A stretch of 59,670 nucleotides of DNA from an uncultured Pseudomonadales bacterium (GTDB lineage Bacteria; Pseudomonadota; Gammaproteobacteria; Pseudomonadales; Azotimanducaceae): positions 1 through 59,670 of the forward strand of contig CAKZWF010000048.1 in the NCBI GenBank assembly GCA_937921865.1, given 5' to 3'. The notes beneath the pieces are model-generated. The model made no database searches and was not told the origin of the DNA. It saw only the letters and a program-made list of their open reading frames with translations. Every line of letters begins with the position of its first letter. Position 1 is the stretch's first letter. This document shows positions 36,078-45,047 of the stretch, in pieces. A program made the position numbers and the translations under genes.

Positions 36078-38855
36078 CTATTCCGGTGTCTGGGTGTCTG
36101 ATGGAACCACTTGCACAACCGCCGCCGCAGGTTTCTTCACCGCAGCTTTTTTCTTTGCGGCTGCCTTTTTCTTGGCAGGCGCTTTCTTCTTAGCCGGAGC
36201 TTTTTTCTTTGCGGCTTTCTTTTTCACCGGGGCTGGTTTTGCCTCTTCAAGCCAACGCCCGTCCCGCCAGAACGCACGCCAACCGGTCGCTTTACCGTCC
36301 ACTTCCGACTGGACGTACTGCTCTTTTTCTTTGCGGCTGTAGCGAATGATGGCCGGCAGCCCGTCCGGGTCCGCTTCCGGTGCATTGAGCAGGTAGCTGA
36401 ACTTGGGGTCAAGTTCATTGGCATGGGGTTTAAGTTCCGCCACCTGCGGAGCTCGGGTTTCCCGATGTTTCGGGAACTGGCTGGCCGCAAGGAAGATACC
36501 CGAAGCGCCATCACGCAACAGATAGTAATCATCGACCTTCTCACAGCGCAGCTCCGGCATTGGCACAGGATCTGCTTTCGGCGGTGCTGCTTCGCCGTTG
36601 CGAAGCAGCTTGCGGGTATTCTTGCAGTCTTCGCTGGTGCAGCCGAAGTACTTACCAAAACGCCCTGATTTGAGCTGCATTTCAGCGCCGCACTTATCAC
36701 ATTCTAAGACCGGGCCTTCATAGCCCTTAATCCGGAACTGACCCTGCTCCACCGCGAAACCGGCGCAGTCCGGGTTGTTACCGCAGATGTGCAGCTTGCG
36801 CTGCTCATCGATCAGATAGCTGGTCATTGGCGTTGCGCACTTCGGACACTTGTGTTTCGCCCGCAGCAGTCGGGATTCACCCTCTTCGTCCTGTTCAACG
36901 TCCACGGCTTCTTCGCCGGGAATGAGATTCAGCGTATTGGTACAGCGCTCTTTCGGCGGCAGTGAATATCCTGAGCAGCCGAGGAAGACGCCGGTAGAAC
37001 CGGTGCGGATCTGCATCGGTCGCCCACACTTGCTGCAGGCAATATCGGTATCAGTGGGCTCATTGGCGCGCATGCCCGATTCGGCATCCTGCGCATCCAC
37101 CAGTTTTTCACTGAAATCCCCGTAAAACTCATCAAGCACAGCTTTCCAGCTGGCATCGCCTTCAGCGATCTGATCCAGCTCCTGCTCCATCTGAGCAGTG
37201 AAGCCGTAATCCAGGAGATTTTCGAACTTCTCCACCAGTCGGTCGGTCACCAGTTCGCCAATTTTCTCCGCATAAAAGCGCCGGTTCGTGAGCGTCACGT
37301 AGCCACGATCCTGGATCGTCGAAATGATCGCCGCGTAGGTCGACGGCCGGCCAATGCCAAGCTTTTCCAGTTCCCTGACCAGGCTGGCTTCACCAAAACG
37401 TGGCGGCGGCTTGGTGAAGTGCTGAATGCCTTCGAGATCGACGAGGGCCAGATCTTCTCCGACCTGGAGATCAGGCAGAGAGGTGTCGTCATCTTTCTGG
37501 GAGGTCGGCGGCAGAACCCGGGTGTAGCCGTCAAACTGCATGATGCGGCCGCGGACTTTGAGCTCGAATTCACCGGCTTCGATCAGCACAGTCGTGCTGA
37601 GATATTCCGCCCGGGTCATCTGGCAGGCGACAAACTGACGCCAGATCAGCTCGTAGAGTCGTACTGCATCTTCATCCACACCCGTAACAAATTCTGCAAC
37701 GGTTCCCACATTGGAAGGTCGAATCGCTTCGTGAGCTTCCTGGGCGTCTTTCTTGACAACATAAACGTTGGGTGCTTCAGGAAGATAGCGATCCCCGTAC
37801 TTCTCCTGGATCATTTCCCGGCACGCCGTCACCGCTTCACCACTCAAGTTGGTGGAATCCGTGCGCATATAGGTGATGTAGCCGGCTTCATAGAGCCGCT
37901 GAGCCAGGGTCATGGTCTTCTTAACACTGAATCCCAGCCGTGTGCTGGCCGACTGCTGCAAAGTCGAGGTAATGAAAGGCGCTCCCGGCTTGGTCCGGGT
38001 AGGACGATCTTCCCGGCTTTTAACCTGATAGCTGCGCGTTCTTAAGCGCGCGAGAGCATCGTCGGTTGTGGCCTGATCATTGGGCCGGAAATTTTCCCCG
38101 GCCTCTTTGCTGACCTGAAAGCGCAGCACATCACCATCCGCGGCTCGACGCAGATCGGCAAACGCTTCCCAATACTCTTCAGGGACGAACGCGCGGATTT
38201 CCCGCTCCCGCTCAACGAGCAGGCGCACAGCCACGGACTGGACCCGGCCTGCGGATAAACCACGGGCAACCTTGGCCCACAACAGCGGCGACAGTTCAAA
38301 ACCCACCACCCGGTCAAGGAAACGCCGGGCCTGCTGGGCGTTGACCTGGTTCATATCGAGTTCGCCGGGATCGGCAAAAGCTTCCTGAATCGCTTTACGG
38401 GTGATTTCATTGAAAACCACGCGCCGGTAGCGGCTTGGATCGCCGCCAATGGTCTCCCGCAGATGCCAGGCAATGGCCTCGCCTTCCCGGTCAAGGTCAG
38501 TGGCCAGATAGATCGTGTCAGCATTGGCTGCAAGCTTGGTCAGCTCTGTGACAACTTTTTCTTTGCCCGGCAGTACTTCGTATTCTGCCTGCCACTGCTT
38601 GTCGGGATTAACACCCATGCGCCGGACCAGTTGGGCGCGGGCGCGCTGCTTTTTGTAAGCCGCTTTCTTGGCCGGCGAGAGTTTGCGGGTTTTCGCGGCT
38701 TCCTGCGCCCGGGCTTTCGGATCGACCGCTTTACCGCCCACCGGCAAATCGCGGATATGTCCGACGCTGGATTTGACCACAAACTCTTTGCCCAGGTACT
38801 TGTTGATGGTACGGGCTTTTGCGGGCGACTCGACGATGACTAGTGAACGGGCCAT
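36078..38855 (-). CDS. topA: DNA topoisomerase I
   Basis: 925 residues. The Toprim domain starts at [19 protein letters not shown] and contains [14 protein letters not shown]. The catalytic tyrosine lies in [14 protein letters not shown]. Three C-terminal tetracysteine zinc ribbons are visible ([22 protein letters not shown] with their partner cysteines), followed by a basic tail of about 35 residues built from Lys-Ala-Pro repeats. The enzyme relaxes negative supercoils. The basic tail is variable among topoisomerases and probably aids DNA or RNA polymerase binding. Confidence 0.98.
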   Translation of the reverse strand: MARSLVIVESPAKARTINKYLGKEFVVKSSVGHIRDLPVGGKAVDPKARAQEAAKTRKLSPAKKAAYKKQRARAQLVRRMGVNPDKQWQAEYEVLPGKEKVVTELTKLAANADTIYLATDLDREGEAIAWHLRETIGGDPSRYRRVVFNEITRKAIQEAFADPGELDMNQVNAQQARRFLDRVVGFELSPLLWAKVARGLSAGRVQSVAVRLLVEREREIRAFVPEEYWEAFADLRRAADGDVLRFQVSKEAGENFRPNDQATTDDALARLRTRSYQVKSREDRPTRTKPGAPFITSTLQQSASTRLGFSVKKTMTLAQRLYEAGYITYMRTDSTNLSGEAVTACREMIQEKYGDRYLPEAPNVYVVKKDAQEAHEAIRPSNVGTVAEFVTGVDEDAVRLYELIWRQFVACQMTRAEYLSTTVLIEAGEFELKVRGRIMQFDGYTRVLPPTSQKDDDTSLPDLQVGEDLALVDLEGIQHFTKPPPRFGEASLVRELEKLGIGRPSTYAAIISTIQDRGYVTLTNRRFYAEKIGELVTDRLVEKFENLLDYGFTAQMEQELDQIAEGDASWKAVLDEFYGDFSEKLVDAQDAESGMRANEPTDTDIACSKCGRPMQIRTGSTGVFLGCSGYSLPPKERCTNTLNLIPGEEAVDVEQDEEGESRLLRAKHKCPKCATPMTSYLIDEQRKLHICGNNPDCAGFAVEQGQFRIKGYEGPVLECDKCGAEMQLKSGRFGKYFGCTSEDCKNTRKLLRNGEAAPPKADPVPMPELRCEKVDDYYLLRDGASGIFLAASQFPKHRETRAPQVAELKPHANELDPKFSYLLNAPEADPDGLPAIIRYSRKEKEQYVQSEVDGKATGWRAFWRDGRWLEEAKPAPVKKKAAKKKAPAKKKAPAKKKAAAKKKAAVKKPAAAVVQVVPSDTQTPE
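36130..36232 (-). repeat. Lys/Ala/Pro repeat coding region in the topA tail
   Basis: Imperfect repeats encode alternating AKKKA and PAKKKA units, with runs of A and G on the coding strand. The motif is repeated about five times and would be prone to copy-number change. Confidence 0.8.
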
Positions 38856-38893
38856 AAAGATCCAGGACGGGTTCCGGACGCGATTTCGGCGCC

Positions 38894-38923
38894 GTTATAC
38901 GGGTTAGTCGAAACGACTGTCAA
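38894..38923 (-). promoter_or_regulatory. Sigma70-type promoter of topA
   Basis: A perfect TTGACA (complement of 38918-38923), an 18-bp spacer and TATAAC (complement of 38894-38899) lie about 40 bp before the topA start codon. The -35 hexamer overlaps the stop codon of the preceding gene. Confidence 0.7.
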
Positions 38924-39519
38924 GAATCCTCGTCGGCAATTTCTGCTTCGATGTCTTCTTCGAGGGCTGCCAGACGGCCTTCCAAGTCTCGTAATTGTCC
39001 GGCAATTTCACGCACCTGATCGGGCCCGGAACCCGCTCTTTCAAGCCAGAAAACCGTGGCCAGCCGTGGCTCCAGCTCCAGGCCGATCACGTCCTCAGGC
39101 AGGCGCTCGAACAGCGGCTCGACGCTTGGCCACAGGCGCCGCCAGTAGGGATTAGAGGTATCCGGGACGGGATCGAACACCCAGTCGGGACGTGGTCCAC
39201 CTGACGCCCCTTCCGACTTCAGCAGCCGCCATGGGGGCAGTCGATTCAGCCGCCGGGCAAAGGTATGGCCATAAGCTGCACATTCCACGACCGGGTCTCG
39301 AATCACACCGCCAGACGAAACCCTCTCCTGCGCTGTTGGGTTGGTTTTGGGAATCTGGCGAATATCCACGCTCAGACCTTCCTGACGTCCCGCCAGCCGA
39401 ACGGCTGAAAGCCGTCGATCCCGCGGGCTCGGCATCAGCCAGAGCACGGGACCAAATGCAGCCAGCAGCACAATAGCGATGATTATCCAGGTCAACGGCA
39501 GCTCCCTGTTGAAGGTCAT
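38920..39519 (-). CDS. Membrane-anchored protein of unknown function
   Basis: 199 residues: an N-terminal membrane helix (residues 9-30, LTWIIIAIVLLAAFGPVLWL), a soluble middle with Arg- and Trp-rich segments (RRLNRLPPWRLLKSEG), and a C-terminal acidic coiled-coil-like stretch (REIAGQLRDLEGRLAALEED). I recognise no domain family. It lies just upstream of topA on the same strand and diverges from the universal stress protein gene. Confidence 0.65.
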   Translation of the reverse strand: MTFNRELPLTWIIIAIVLLAAFGPVLWLMPSPRDRRLSAVRLAGRQEGLSVDIRQIPKTNPTAQERVSSGGVIRDPVVECAAYGHTFARRLNRLPPWRLLKSEGASGGPRPDWVFDPVPDTSNPYWRRLWPSVEPLFERLPEDVIGLELEPRLATVFWLERAGSGPDQVREIAGQLRDLEGRLAALEEDIEAEIADEDS

Positions 39520-39631
39520 GCCAACGAAACGTCTGTGCTTTCTCGCGGCAGGCGCTGGCGAGCGATCTTTGTATCCCGTCGTACCCCATCAGCATAGCCG
39601 CAAACCGCCGAGGTTAGCGCGCGGGGGGTGC

Positions 39632-39659
39632 TTGTCGGCAAAAATGTATGTGGTATCGT
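39632..39659 (+). promoter_or_regulatory. Candidate promoter of the universal stress gene
   Basis: TTGTCG (39632-39637), a 16-bp spacer and TATCGT (39654-39659) lie upstream of the universal stress gene. The match is moderate. Confidence 0.35.
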
Positions 39660-39685
39660 CGCGCCAAATGGCTCGGAGAGGCAAG

Positions 39686-40174
39686 ATGCCCGAACAGCAT
39701 GGTGTATACCGCCGCGTAATGCTCGCCGTCGATCTGACGGAAGAATCTAACTACGTCGCCCGACGCGCTGTCGCCCTGGCTAAAGCCTGCGATGCTGAAC
39801 TGAGAATTGTTCATGTCATCGAACCGCTGAGCCTTGCCTACGGTGGTGACATTCCAATGGACCTGTCCACTGTGCAGGAACAGATCCACGACCAGGCCAG
39901 GTCCCACCTGGCCGAATTCGCCGCAACTCTCGGCGTCCCTGAAGATCATCAATATCTGATCTTCGGTCGGCCTGAGAGTGAAATTCAGCGTGTTGCTGAA
40001 GCGAAGGGGGCTGATGTTATCGTCGTCGGCAGCCACGGCAGACATGGGCTGGCACTGCTGCTGGGCTCTACCGCCAACGGAGTACTGCACGGTGCCAATT
40101 GCGATGTGCTGGCCGTGAGGGTCGGCGAAGTCGAAACCACAACTGAGGAACCAGACGACAGCGCAGGCGTCTGA
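39686..40174 (+). CDS. Universal stress protein, UspA family
   Basis: 162 residues. Residues about 10-145 form the Usp fold (VMLAVDLTEESNYVARRAV, ADVIVVGSHGRHGLALLLGS). The GSHG-x9-S/T phosphate loop suggests ATP binding. I chose the ATG at 39686 because GAGAGG lies 5 bases upstream; the in-frame ATG at 39668 and earlier starts would add residues with no Usp homology. Such proteins help cells survive starvation and oxidative or respiratory stress. Confidence 0.88.
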   Translation: MPEQHGVYRRVMLAVDLTEESNYVARRAVALAKACDAELRIVHVIEPLSLAYGGDIPMDLSTVQEQIHDQARSHLAEFAATLGVPEDHQYLIFGRPESEIQRVAEAKGADVIVVGSHGRHGLALLLGSTANGVLHGANCDVLAVRVGEVETTTEEPDDSAGV

Positions 40175-40208
40175 TTAACCAGAACTCACTTATCGAGAAT
40201 CTATTACG

Positions 40209-42137
40209 GTGCCTTTGCTAGCGTACGTCCGTGGCCGGTCTGCCACCCTGTTGTGTACGCTGACCTTGATGGTTGCCGCCGCCGCGTCCAACGGGTCAAC
40301 GGATACACCCAGCCTCTATCAACAGCGCGCGGAGTACAAAGCCGCCCTTGACTATCTTAGTGCAGGTCAAACCAGCAAATTTCGCGCTGCCCAGTCCGAC
40401 CTGAAACGCTACGTGCTGGCACCCTATCTCGCCTACTACGAATTGCAGAGCAGACTGTCCAGCGCCACGGCTACCGAGATCAGCCGGTTTGAGCAGAACT
40501 ACGGCGATCTGCCAGTCGCCGGGATTATTTACTTCCGATGGTTGAAAAGACTAGGCAGCCGCCGTGAATGGGCGACGCTGCTCGCCAACTACCGGGAAAC
40601 CACAAATGCCGAGCTGAACTGTTACCGCCTCAGAGCGCTGTACAGCACCGGCGAACGCGAGCGCGCCTTTGCCGAAGTTGGCGAGTTGTGGATGGTGGCA
40701 AAGTCTCAGCCAAAAGCCTGTGACCCGCTCTTCGATGTCTGGATCAGTAGCGGTCATCTGACTGAACGGATGGTCTGGACCAGGCTGCAGCTCGCGCTGG
40801 ATGCGAACGCCCGAACCCTCGCCAGATACCTTCAGCGTTTCTTCAAAGGCAGCACTGCACAGCTCGCTCAGACTTACTACAACATCCATATAACACCGAG
40901 CAACATTACCCGGACCAGTCGTTATCGAACCGACAGTCAGTATGCGCGCGACGTGGTCCGACACGGCCTGGTGCGCTTGTCCAGGCGGGACCCGGCAGCG
41001 GCCGGCAAAGCCTGGAAGCAGTATCGCCGCAGCAACGCCTTCGCCGAAGAGAACATCCTGGCCATAGAAACGGCGCTGGCTGTCGGCTCGGCTCGCAGCG
41101 GTAGTTTTCCGAAAGATCCGAACGAGGTTCCGGCCCAGGCTGCGCTGCCTATAGCCGAAGCCGCGATCGCGTTAGAAGACTGGGCGCAAGCTGCATACTG
41201 GGTCGATCGGATAGGCGGCGAAGACCGGCAACAGCGGCGCTGGCAATACTGGCTGGCCCGTTCGCTGGCGAGCAGTGTGCTGCATTCCGAGCGTGCTCAG
41301 CTCACCTACGCCGCTCTGGCACAGGAGCGCGACTACTACGGGTTTCTGGCCGCGGAAAAGATTGGCCGACCGGTCAGCATGAACAACGAAACGCTGCAGT
41401 TGGCACCGGCAAGGATCAATCAGCTGCGGCGCAATCCCGCTGTTGCCAGGGCCATCGAACTGTACGCTGTTGGCGACATGATCAATGCGCGGCGGGAGTG
41501 GCGGGACCTGCTCCCGGATCTCAACGACGAAGACCGGGCAGCCGCCGCGGTGCTGGCGGAATCGATCGGTTGGATATCCCAGAGTATCCGCATTGCCAGT
41601 TCAGATTCCTTGCGCAACACCCTGTCACTGCGGTTTCCATTAGCCTATCCCGATTCGTTTCAACAGGTGAGCCACACCACCAACGTGTCCCGGTCTTTTC
41701 TCCAGGCCATTGCCAGACAGGAGAGTGCCTATGATCCTCGCGCGCGCTCCTCTGCGAACGCCCGCGGACTGATGCAGCTGATGCACCCGACCGCTAGTGA
41801 GGTGGCCAGACGGGTTGGGGTGGCGGTGCCCACCGTCAGTGAACTCTACGACCCGTCGCTCAACGTTGAGCTCGCCGGTCATCACCTGGCGTCATTGCTG
41901 GATCGCTATGATCAGCAGAGACCGCTGGCTGCAGCGGCTTATAACGCCGGCGAAAGTCGGGTCGCCCGCTGGACCAGAGGACGCAGAGGAATGGCCATGG
42001 ACGTCTGGATTGAGACCATTCCGTTCCGGGAGACGCGCAACTATGTCAAAAACGTACTCGCGTTCGACCAGGTTTACAGTCAGCTGCTCGAACAACCGGT
42101 ACCGATGCTGAAAGTGCATGAGACCGCTCTGCAATGA
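40209..42137 (+). CDS. slt: Soluble lytic murein transglycosylase
   Basis: 642 residues with a signal peptide (GTG start at 40209, hydrophobic residues 11-27). A long alpha-superhelical U/L domain covers residues 40-460. The C-terminal lysozyme-like domain has the catalytic glutamate in IARQESAYDPRARSS and the motifs ARGLMQLMHPTAS and AAYNAGESRVARW. The enzyme cleaves peptidoglycan to 1,6-anhydromuropeptides in the periplasm. Its stop overlaps tatD by four bases. Confidence 0.95.
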   Translation: MPLLAYVRGRSATLLCTLTLMVAAAASNGSTDTPSLYQQRAEYKAALDYLSAGQTSKFRAAQSDLKRYVLAPYLAYYELQSRLSSATATEISRFEQNYGDLPVAGIIYFRWLKRLGSRREWATLLANYRETTNAELNCYRLRALYSTGERERAFAEVGELWMVAKSQPKACDPLFDVWISSGHLTERMVWTRLQLALDANARTLARYLQRFFKGSTAQLAQTYYNIHITPSNITRTSRYRTDSQYARDVVRHGLVRLSRRDPAAAGKAWKQYRRSNAFAEENILAIETALAVGSARSGSFPKDPNEVPAQAALPIAEAAIALEDWAQAAYWVDRIGGEDRQQRRWQYWLARSLASSVLHSERAQLTYAALAQERDYYGFLAAEKIGRPVSMNNETLQLAPARINQLRRNPAVARAIELYAVGDMINARREWRDLLPDLNDEDRAAAAVLAESIGWISQSIRIASSDSLRNTLSLRFPLAYPDSFQQVSHTTNVSRSFLQAIARQESAYDPRARSSANARGLMQLMHPTASEVARRVGVAVPTVSELYDPSLNVELAGHHLASLLDRYDQQRPLAAAAYNAGESRVARWTRGRRGMAMDVWIETIPFRETRNYVKNVLAFDQVYSQLLEQPVPMLKVHETALQ

Positions 42138-42952
42138 TCGATATTGGCGTTAATCTGCTGCATCCTCAGTTTGCTGAGGATCGCGATGCGGTGATCGCCC
42201 GAGCAGCAGCCTGCGGCGTCGAACAGATGCTGATTACCGCCACTGACATCAACAGCACCCGCGCAGCAATCCAGTTCTGTGAATCCAACCAGCTGTTCTG
42301 CACTGCGGGTATTCATCCCCACGACGCAGCCACGGCTGATGCCGATTTTGCCAGCACGCTGGCAGAGCTGGCCAGCCACCCGGCAGTCAGAGCCATCGGC
42401 GAAACCGGCCTGGACTTCAACCGCAACTATTCTCCGCCGACCGATCAGCGTCGAGTTTTCGAAACCCAGATCGAGCTGGCAAAGCGGTTGCATAAACCAC
42501 TTTTTGTGCATGATCGGGACAGCGACGGAGAAGTCTTCGAGTTGCTGTCGCGAGCTGACGCAGGATCCGCAGGTGTGGTGATCCACTGCTTTACCGGTAA
42601 TCGCCAGGATCTTCAGCGCTACCTTGAAGCGGGCTTTTACATTGGTATCACCGGCTGGGTGTGTGACCAACGCAGAGGCCGTGAACTGCAGGCTCTGCTA
42701 CCGGAGATTCCATTGGACCGACTGCTGCTGGAAACGGATGCGCCCTTCCTGATCCCCCCCAGAATTCCACCCGCAGTGATCGACTGGCCGCCAGAGGGGG
42801 TTAGTCGCAAACACAAACGCCGCAACGAGCCCGCGCTGTTGCCCGTGGTCGCGGAGGCAGTCGCCAATCTGCTGAAGATCAGCCGAACAGAGCTGTCCAC
42901 CAGGACAACCACAAACGCCCGGTTACTGTTCGATATTCCTGAGCCAGCGTGA
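42134..42952 (+). CDS. tatD: TatD-family metal-dependent DNase
   Basis: 272 residues. Ligand motifs of the TIM-barrel hydrolase are present: GIHPHD, AIGETGLDF, FVHDRDSDGE, VIHCFTGN and LLLETDAPFL. The beginning MIDIGVNLLHPQF matches TatD proper, which has Asn in place of the first HxH His pair. Known members are 3'-5' exonucleases in DNA repair and RNA quality control. Its end overlaps the convergent glutaredoxin-like gene by 30 bp. Confidence 0.92.
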   Translation: MIDIGVNLLHPQFAEDRDAVIARAAACGVEQMLITATDINSTRAAIQFCESNQLFCTAGIHPHDAATADADFASTLAELASHPAVRAIGETGLDFNRNYSPPTDQRRVFETQIELAKRLHKPLFVHDRDSDGEVFELLSRADAGSAGVVIHCFTGNRQDLQRYLEAGFYIGITGWVCDQRRGRELQALLPEIPLDRLLLETDAPFLIPPRIPPAVIDWPPEGVSRKHKRRNEPALLPVVAEAVANLLKISRTELSTRTTTNARLLFDIPEPA

Positions 42953-43189
42953 TACCGCCGGGGCATCAAAAGGCCAGTCAAGCGGCTGCAGGATAGCTCC
43001 GGTTTGATCCCGCCAGGCCAGCACAGGCAGTCGTTCACCATAGGTTTCCAGCAGCACTGCATGCTCGGCGACATCGACCACGTCGAGACCCGCGCCCCGA
43101 AGCTCTGGCATACTCGCCAGCAGATCAAAGGCTTTATCACACAGAGTACAAGCATCCGTGGCAAGCAGGATTAGTCCAGGCGCAGACAT
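42923..43189 (-). CDS. Glutaredoxin-like protein
   Basis: 88 residues, thioredoxin fold. The CxxC motif is CTLC in LLATDACTLCDKAFDLL; ERLPVLAWRD supplies the cis-proline, and the C-terminal helix ends RWLRNIEQ. I chose the ATG at 43187-43189. The frame extends upstream to 43537 but that part overlaps the divergent peptidase gene and has no homology. These DUF836-type glutaredoxin-like proteins have unknown partners. Confidence 0.8.
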   Translation of the reverse strand: MSAPGLILLATDACTLCDKAFDLLASMPELRGAGLDVVDVAEHAVLLETYGERLPVLAWRDQTGAILQPLDWPFDAPAVSRWLRNIEQ

Positions 43190-43222
43190 GACAAATTCCA
43201 GAATTCGGGCAACCGCGAGCAT

Positions 43223-44173
43223 ATGACAAGCGAGGGTCTGAGTCTGCGTTTTGCTGATCCAGAGAGCGCGGCCGTGTACCCGGCCGACACCGCTGGTGAA
43301 GTAAACTGGCAGCGGCGCGATGCGCTCTGGCAGACCGTGGTCAATCTCCCGGATTTTGAAACCGGCAGCATTCTGGCTCCGAGCCTGGCCGTGCTGAATA
43401 ACTGGCCCTATGAGTTCCGTTTTGAGCTGAGTGCCGATCAGGGCCGGTGGCCGCTGCCGAAAGTGCCCAGCGAAGCAGGTCACTCTGCACCCGCTGGCAG
43501 CGGCGACAGCGTCCAGGGCAAACTCGATTGCTGGCATATCAACAAACCCCTGACCGGTGTCAAAGTTCAGGTGAGCTGCGCGGCGGCAAGCTTGCCGAAT
43601 CGCTACCTTCTGGCGCTCACCGCTAGACCGCTGCAGCTTGCAGACCTGCCGGAGCCTCCGCAGCAGAGTCTCTGCGTGCCCAGGCCGGTACAGTTCTCGC
43701 AGATGCTGGAGAACCCGCGCATCGCGTCACGAAGCTGTTCTCCGGTCGCTCTGGCTATGGCACTGGCCGAACACCGCGGCAGTCGCGCACCGCTGCACCA
43801 GATTCTGCCGCTGTGTCACGATCCGGCAACCGGCATGTACGGTATGTGGCCACTGGCCATAAGAACTGCCAGCCGCTTCGGCGTGATCGGTGCCCTGGAG
43901 TTGCTGTCCGACTGGTCAATGGTCACCGCCAGCCTCGAAGCCGGTTACTGCGTGGTCGCCAGCATCCGCTATGCCCCTGGCACGCTCAGCGGTTCACCTC
44001 AGCCCGGTAGCGGCGGTCATCTGGTCGTCGTCTACGGCGTCACTGACGACACAGTGCTGGTCAATGATCCGGCTGCGCCTAATCGCGGCGTCGTGTCCCG
44101 ACGTTATCCTCTCGAACAATTTACCGAGGCCTGGTTCCGTCACCGCGGCGCGGCGTATATTCTGGCCTCATGA
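43223..44173 (+). CDS. C39-like cysteine peptidase family protein
   Basis: 316 residues, no signal peptide. The C-terminal half carries the papain-like Peptidase_C39_2 motif set: catalytic Cys in ASRSCSPVALAMALAEH, His in GSGGHLVVVYGV and Asp in VLVNDPAAPNRG. The N-terminal half (residues 1-150) is a beta-rich domain of unknown role. It diverges from the glutaredoxin-like gene (33 bp apart) and overlaps the next small gene by four bases. The substrate is unknown. Confidence 0.82.
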   Translation: MTSEGLSLRFADPESAAVYPADTAGEVNWQRRDALWQTVVNLPDFETGSILAPSLAVLNNWPYEFRFELSADQGRWPLPKVPSEAGHSAPAGSGDSVQGKLDCWHINKPLTGVKVQVSCAAASLPNRYLLALTARPLQLADLPEPPQQSLCVPRPVQFSQMLENPRIASRSCSPVALAMALAEHRGSRAPLHQILPLCHDPATGMYGMWPLAIRTASRFGVIGALELLSDWSMVTASLEAGYCVVASIRYAPGTLSGSPQPGSGGHLVVVYGVTDDTVLVNDPAAPNRGVVSRRYPLEQFTEAWFRHRGAAYILAS

Positions 44174-44394
44174 AATATCTCAGTCGTTTTCTGCTGCTGA
44201 CGATGGGCTTCGCGCTGATTGCTGCCGGTCTCATGAAGTGGCACGCGGACGGCTTTGGTTTCAATGGAATCTGGTTTTTTGACAATGACTTTCGGCCTCA
44301 TCCGCTGCACCTGCTGATTCTGGGCCTGGCAATGGTGCCACCAGCGCTGTGGGAGATATTTCTTCTGGAACACAATCATCACGATGGCCGCTGA
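44170..44394 (+). CDS. Small membrane protein
   Basis: 74 residues with two hydrophobic helices (residues 5-22 and 44-65) joined by an aromatic loop (HADGFGFNGIWFF) and ending in a His-rich tail. The start overlaps the peptidase stop (ATGA). Its stop codon falls inside the first unit of the 22-bp tandem repeat. I recognise no family. Confidence 0.65.
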   Translation: MKYLSRFLLLTMGFALIAAGLMKWHADGFGFNGIWFFDNDFRPHPLHLLILGLAMVPPALWEIFLLEHNHHDGR

Positions 44395-44492
44395 AGCTCC
44401 TCACCATGAACGCTGAAGCTCCTCACCATGAACGCTGAAGCTGCTCACCATGAACGCTGAAGCTCCTCACCATGGCCGCTAAAGCTCCTCAC
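44389..44492 (+). repeat. 22-bp tandem repeat running into an acetyltransferase start
   Basis: Four full units and one partial unit of 22 bp: 44389-44410, 44411-44432, 44433-44454 (one substitution), 44455-44476 and a partial 44477-44492. Each unit carries an ATG; with the ATG just before the array these fall at 44384, 44406, 44428, 44450 and 44472. The first and last are followed by GCC, the inner three by AAC. The first four each open a ten-codon mini-ORF ending in TGA; the last is the start of the acetyltransferase. Since 22 is not a multiple of three, adding or losing a unit shifts the frame. Confidence 0.95.
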
Positions 44493-45017
44493 AAAAATCA
44501 GGCTCGAGCCTACCTGCGACGGGTCGATGCCAATGATCGCAGCGAGTTTCTGCAACTGATGCGGATCAGCCGGCACCTGCACCAGCCGTGGATATCACCA
44601 CCGCTGACGGATCTGTCATTCCAGCACTACCTGTCACGAACTAATCGCGAAGATCACGAAGGGCTGCTGGTCTGTCAGCAGGAAGATGATCGGATCGCCG
44701 GTGTGATCAACATCAACAACATGGTGCGCGGTTCTTTTCTGAGCGCGTCATTGGGTTACTACGCAGGCGCTACTTTCGCCGGTAAAGGTCTGATGCGGGA
44801 AGGACTGGAACTGGTGAAACAGTTCGCGTTTAACGATCTGGGCCTGCATCGCCTGGAAGCAAATATTCAACCGGACAATCACCGTTCGATTGCACTGGTC
44901 CAACAATGCGGATTTCATCATGAAGGCATGTCTCGTGACTTTCTTTTCATCAACGGCAAATGGCGCGATCACCAGCGTTGGACCTGCGTGGACGCACGCA
45001 CCACACTGCGTGGCTGA
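44472..45017 (+). CDS. GNAT N-acetyltransferase, RimJ/RimL-like
   Basis: 181 residues. The acetyl-CoA site is in LGYYAGATFAGKGLMREGL, with NDLGLHRLEANIQPDNHRSI and QQCGFHHEG as the remaining GNAT motifs. The first 12 residues (MAAKAPHKNQAR) are encoded by the last tandem-repeat unit. There is no Shine-Dalgarno sequence before the ATG, so translation may depend on coupling to the preceding mini-ORFs or to the upstream gene. Relatives acetylate ribosomal protein N termini; other targets are possible. Confidence 0.88.
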   Translation: MAAKAPHKNQARAYLRRVDANDRSEFLQLMRISRHLHQPWISPPLTDLSFQHYLSRTNREDHEGLLVCQQEDDRIAGVININNMVRGSFLSASLGYYAGATFAGKGLMREGLELVKQFAFNDLGLHRLEANIQPDNHRSIALVQQCGFHHEGMSRDFLFINGKWRDHQRWTCVDARTTLRG

Positions 45018-45047
45018 CGCAACACCACACGGCAACAGAGCTCTGCT

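Noticed and set aside
44389..44492. CRISPR-like array
   Set aside because: The repeats are directly adjacent without spacers, the unit is only 22 bp, and no cas genes are present. It is a simple tandem repeat.
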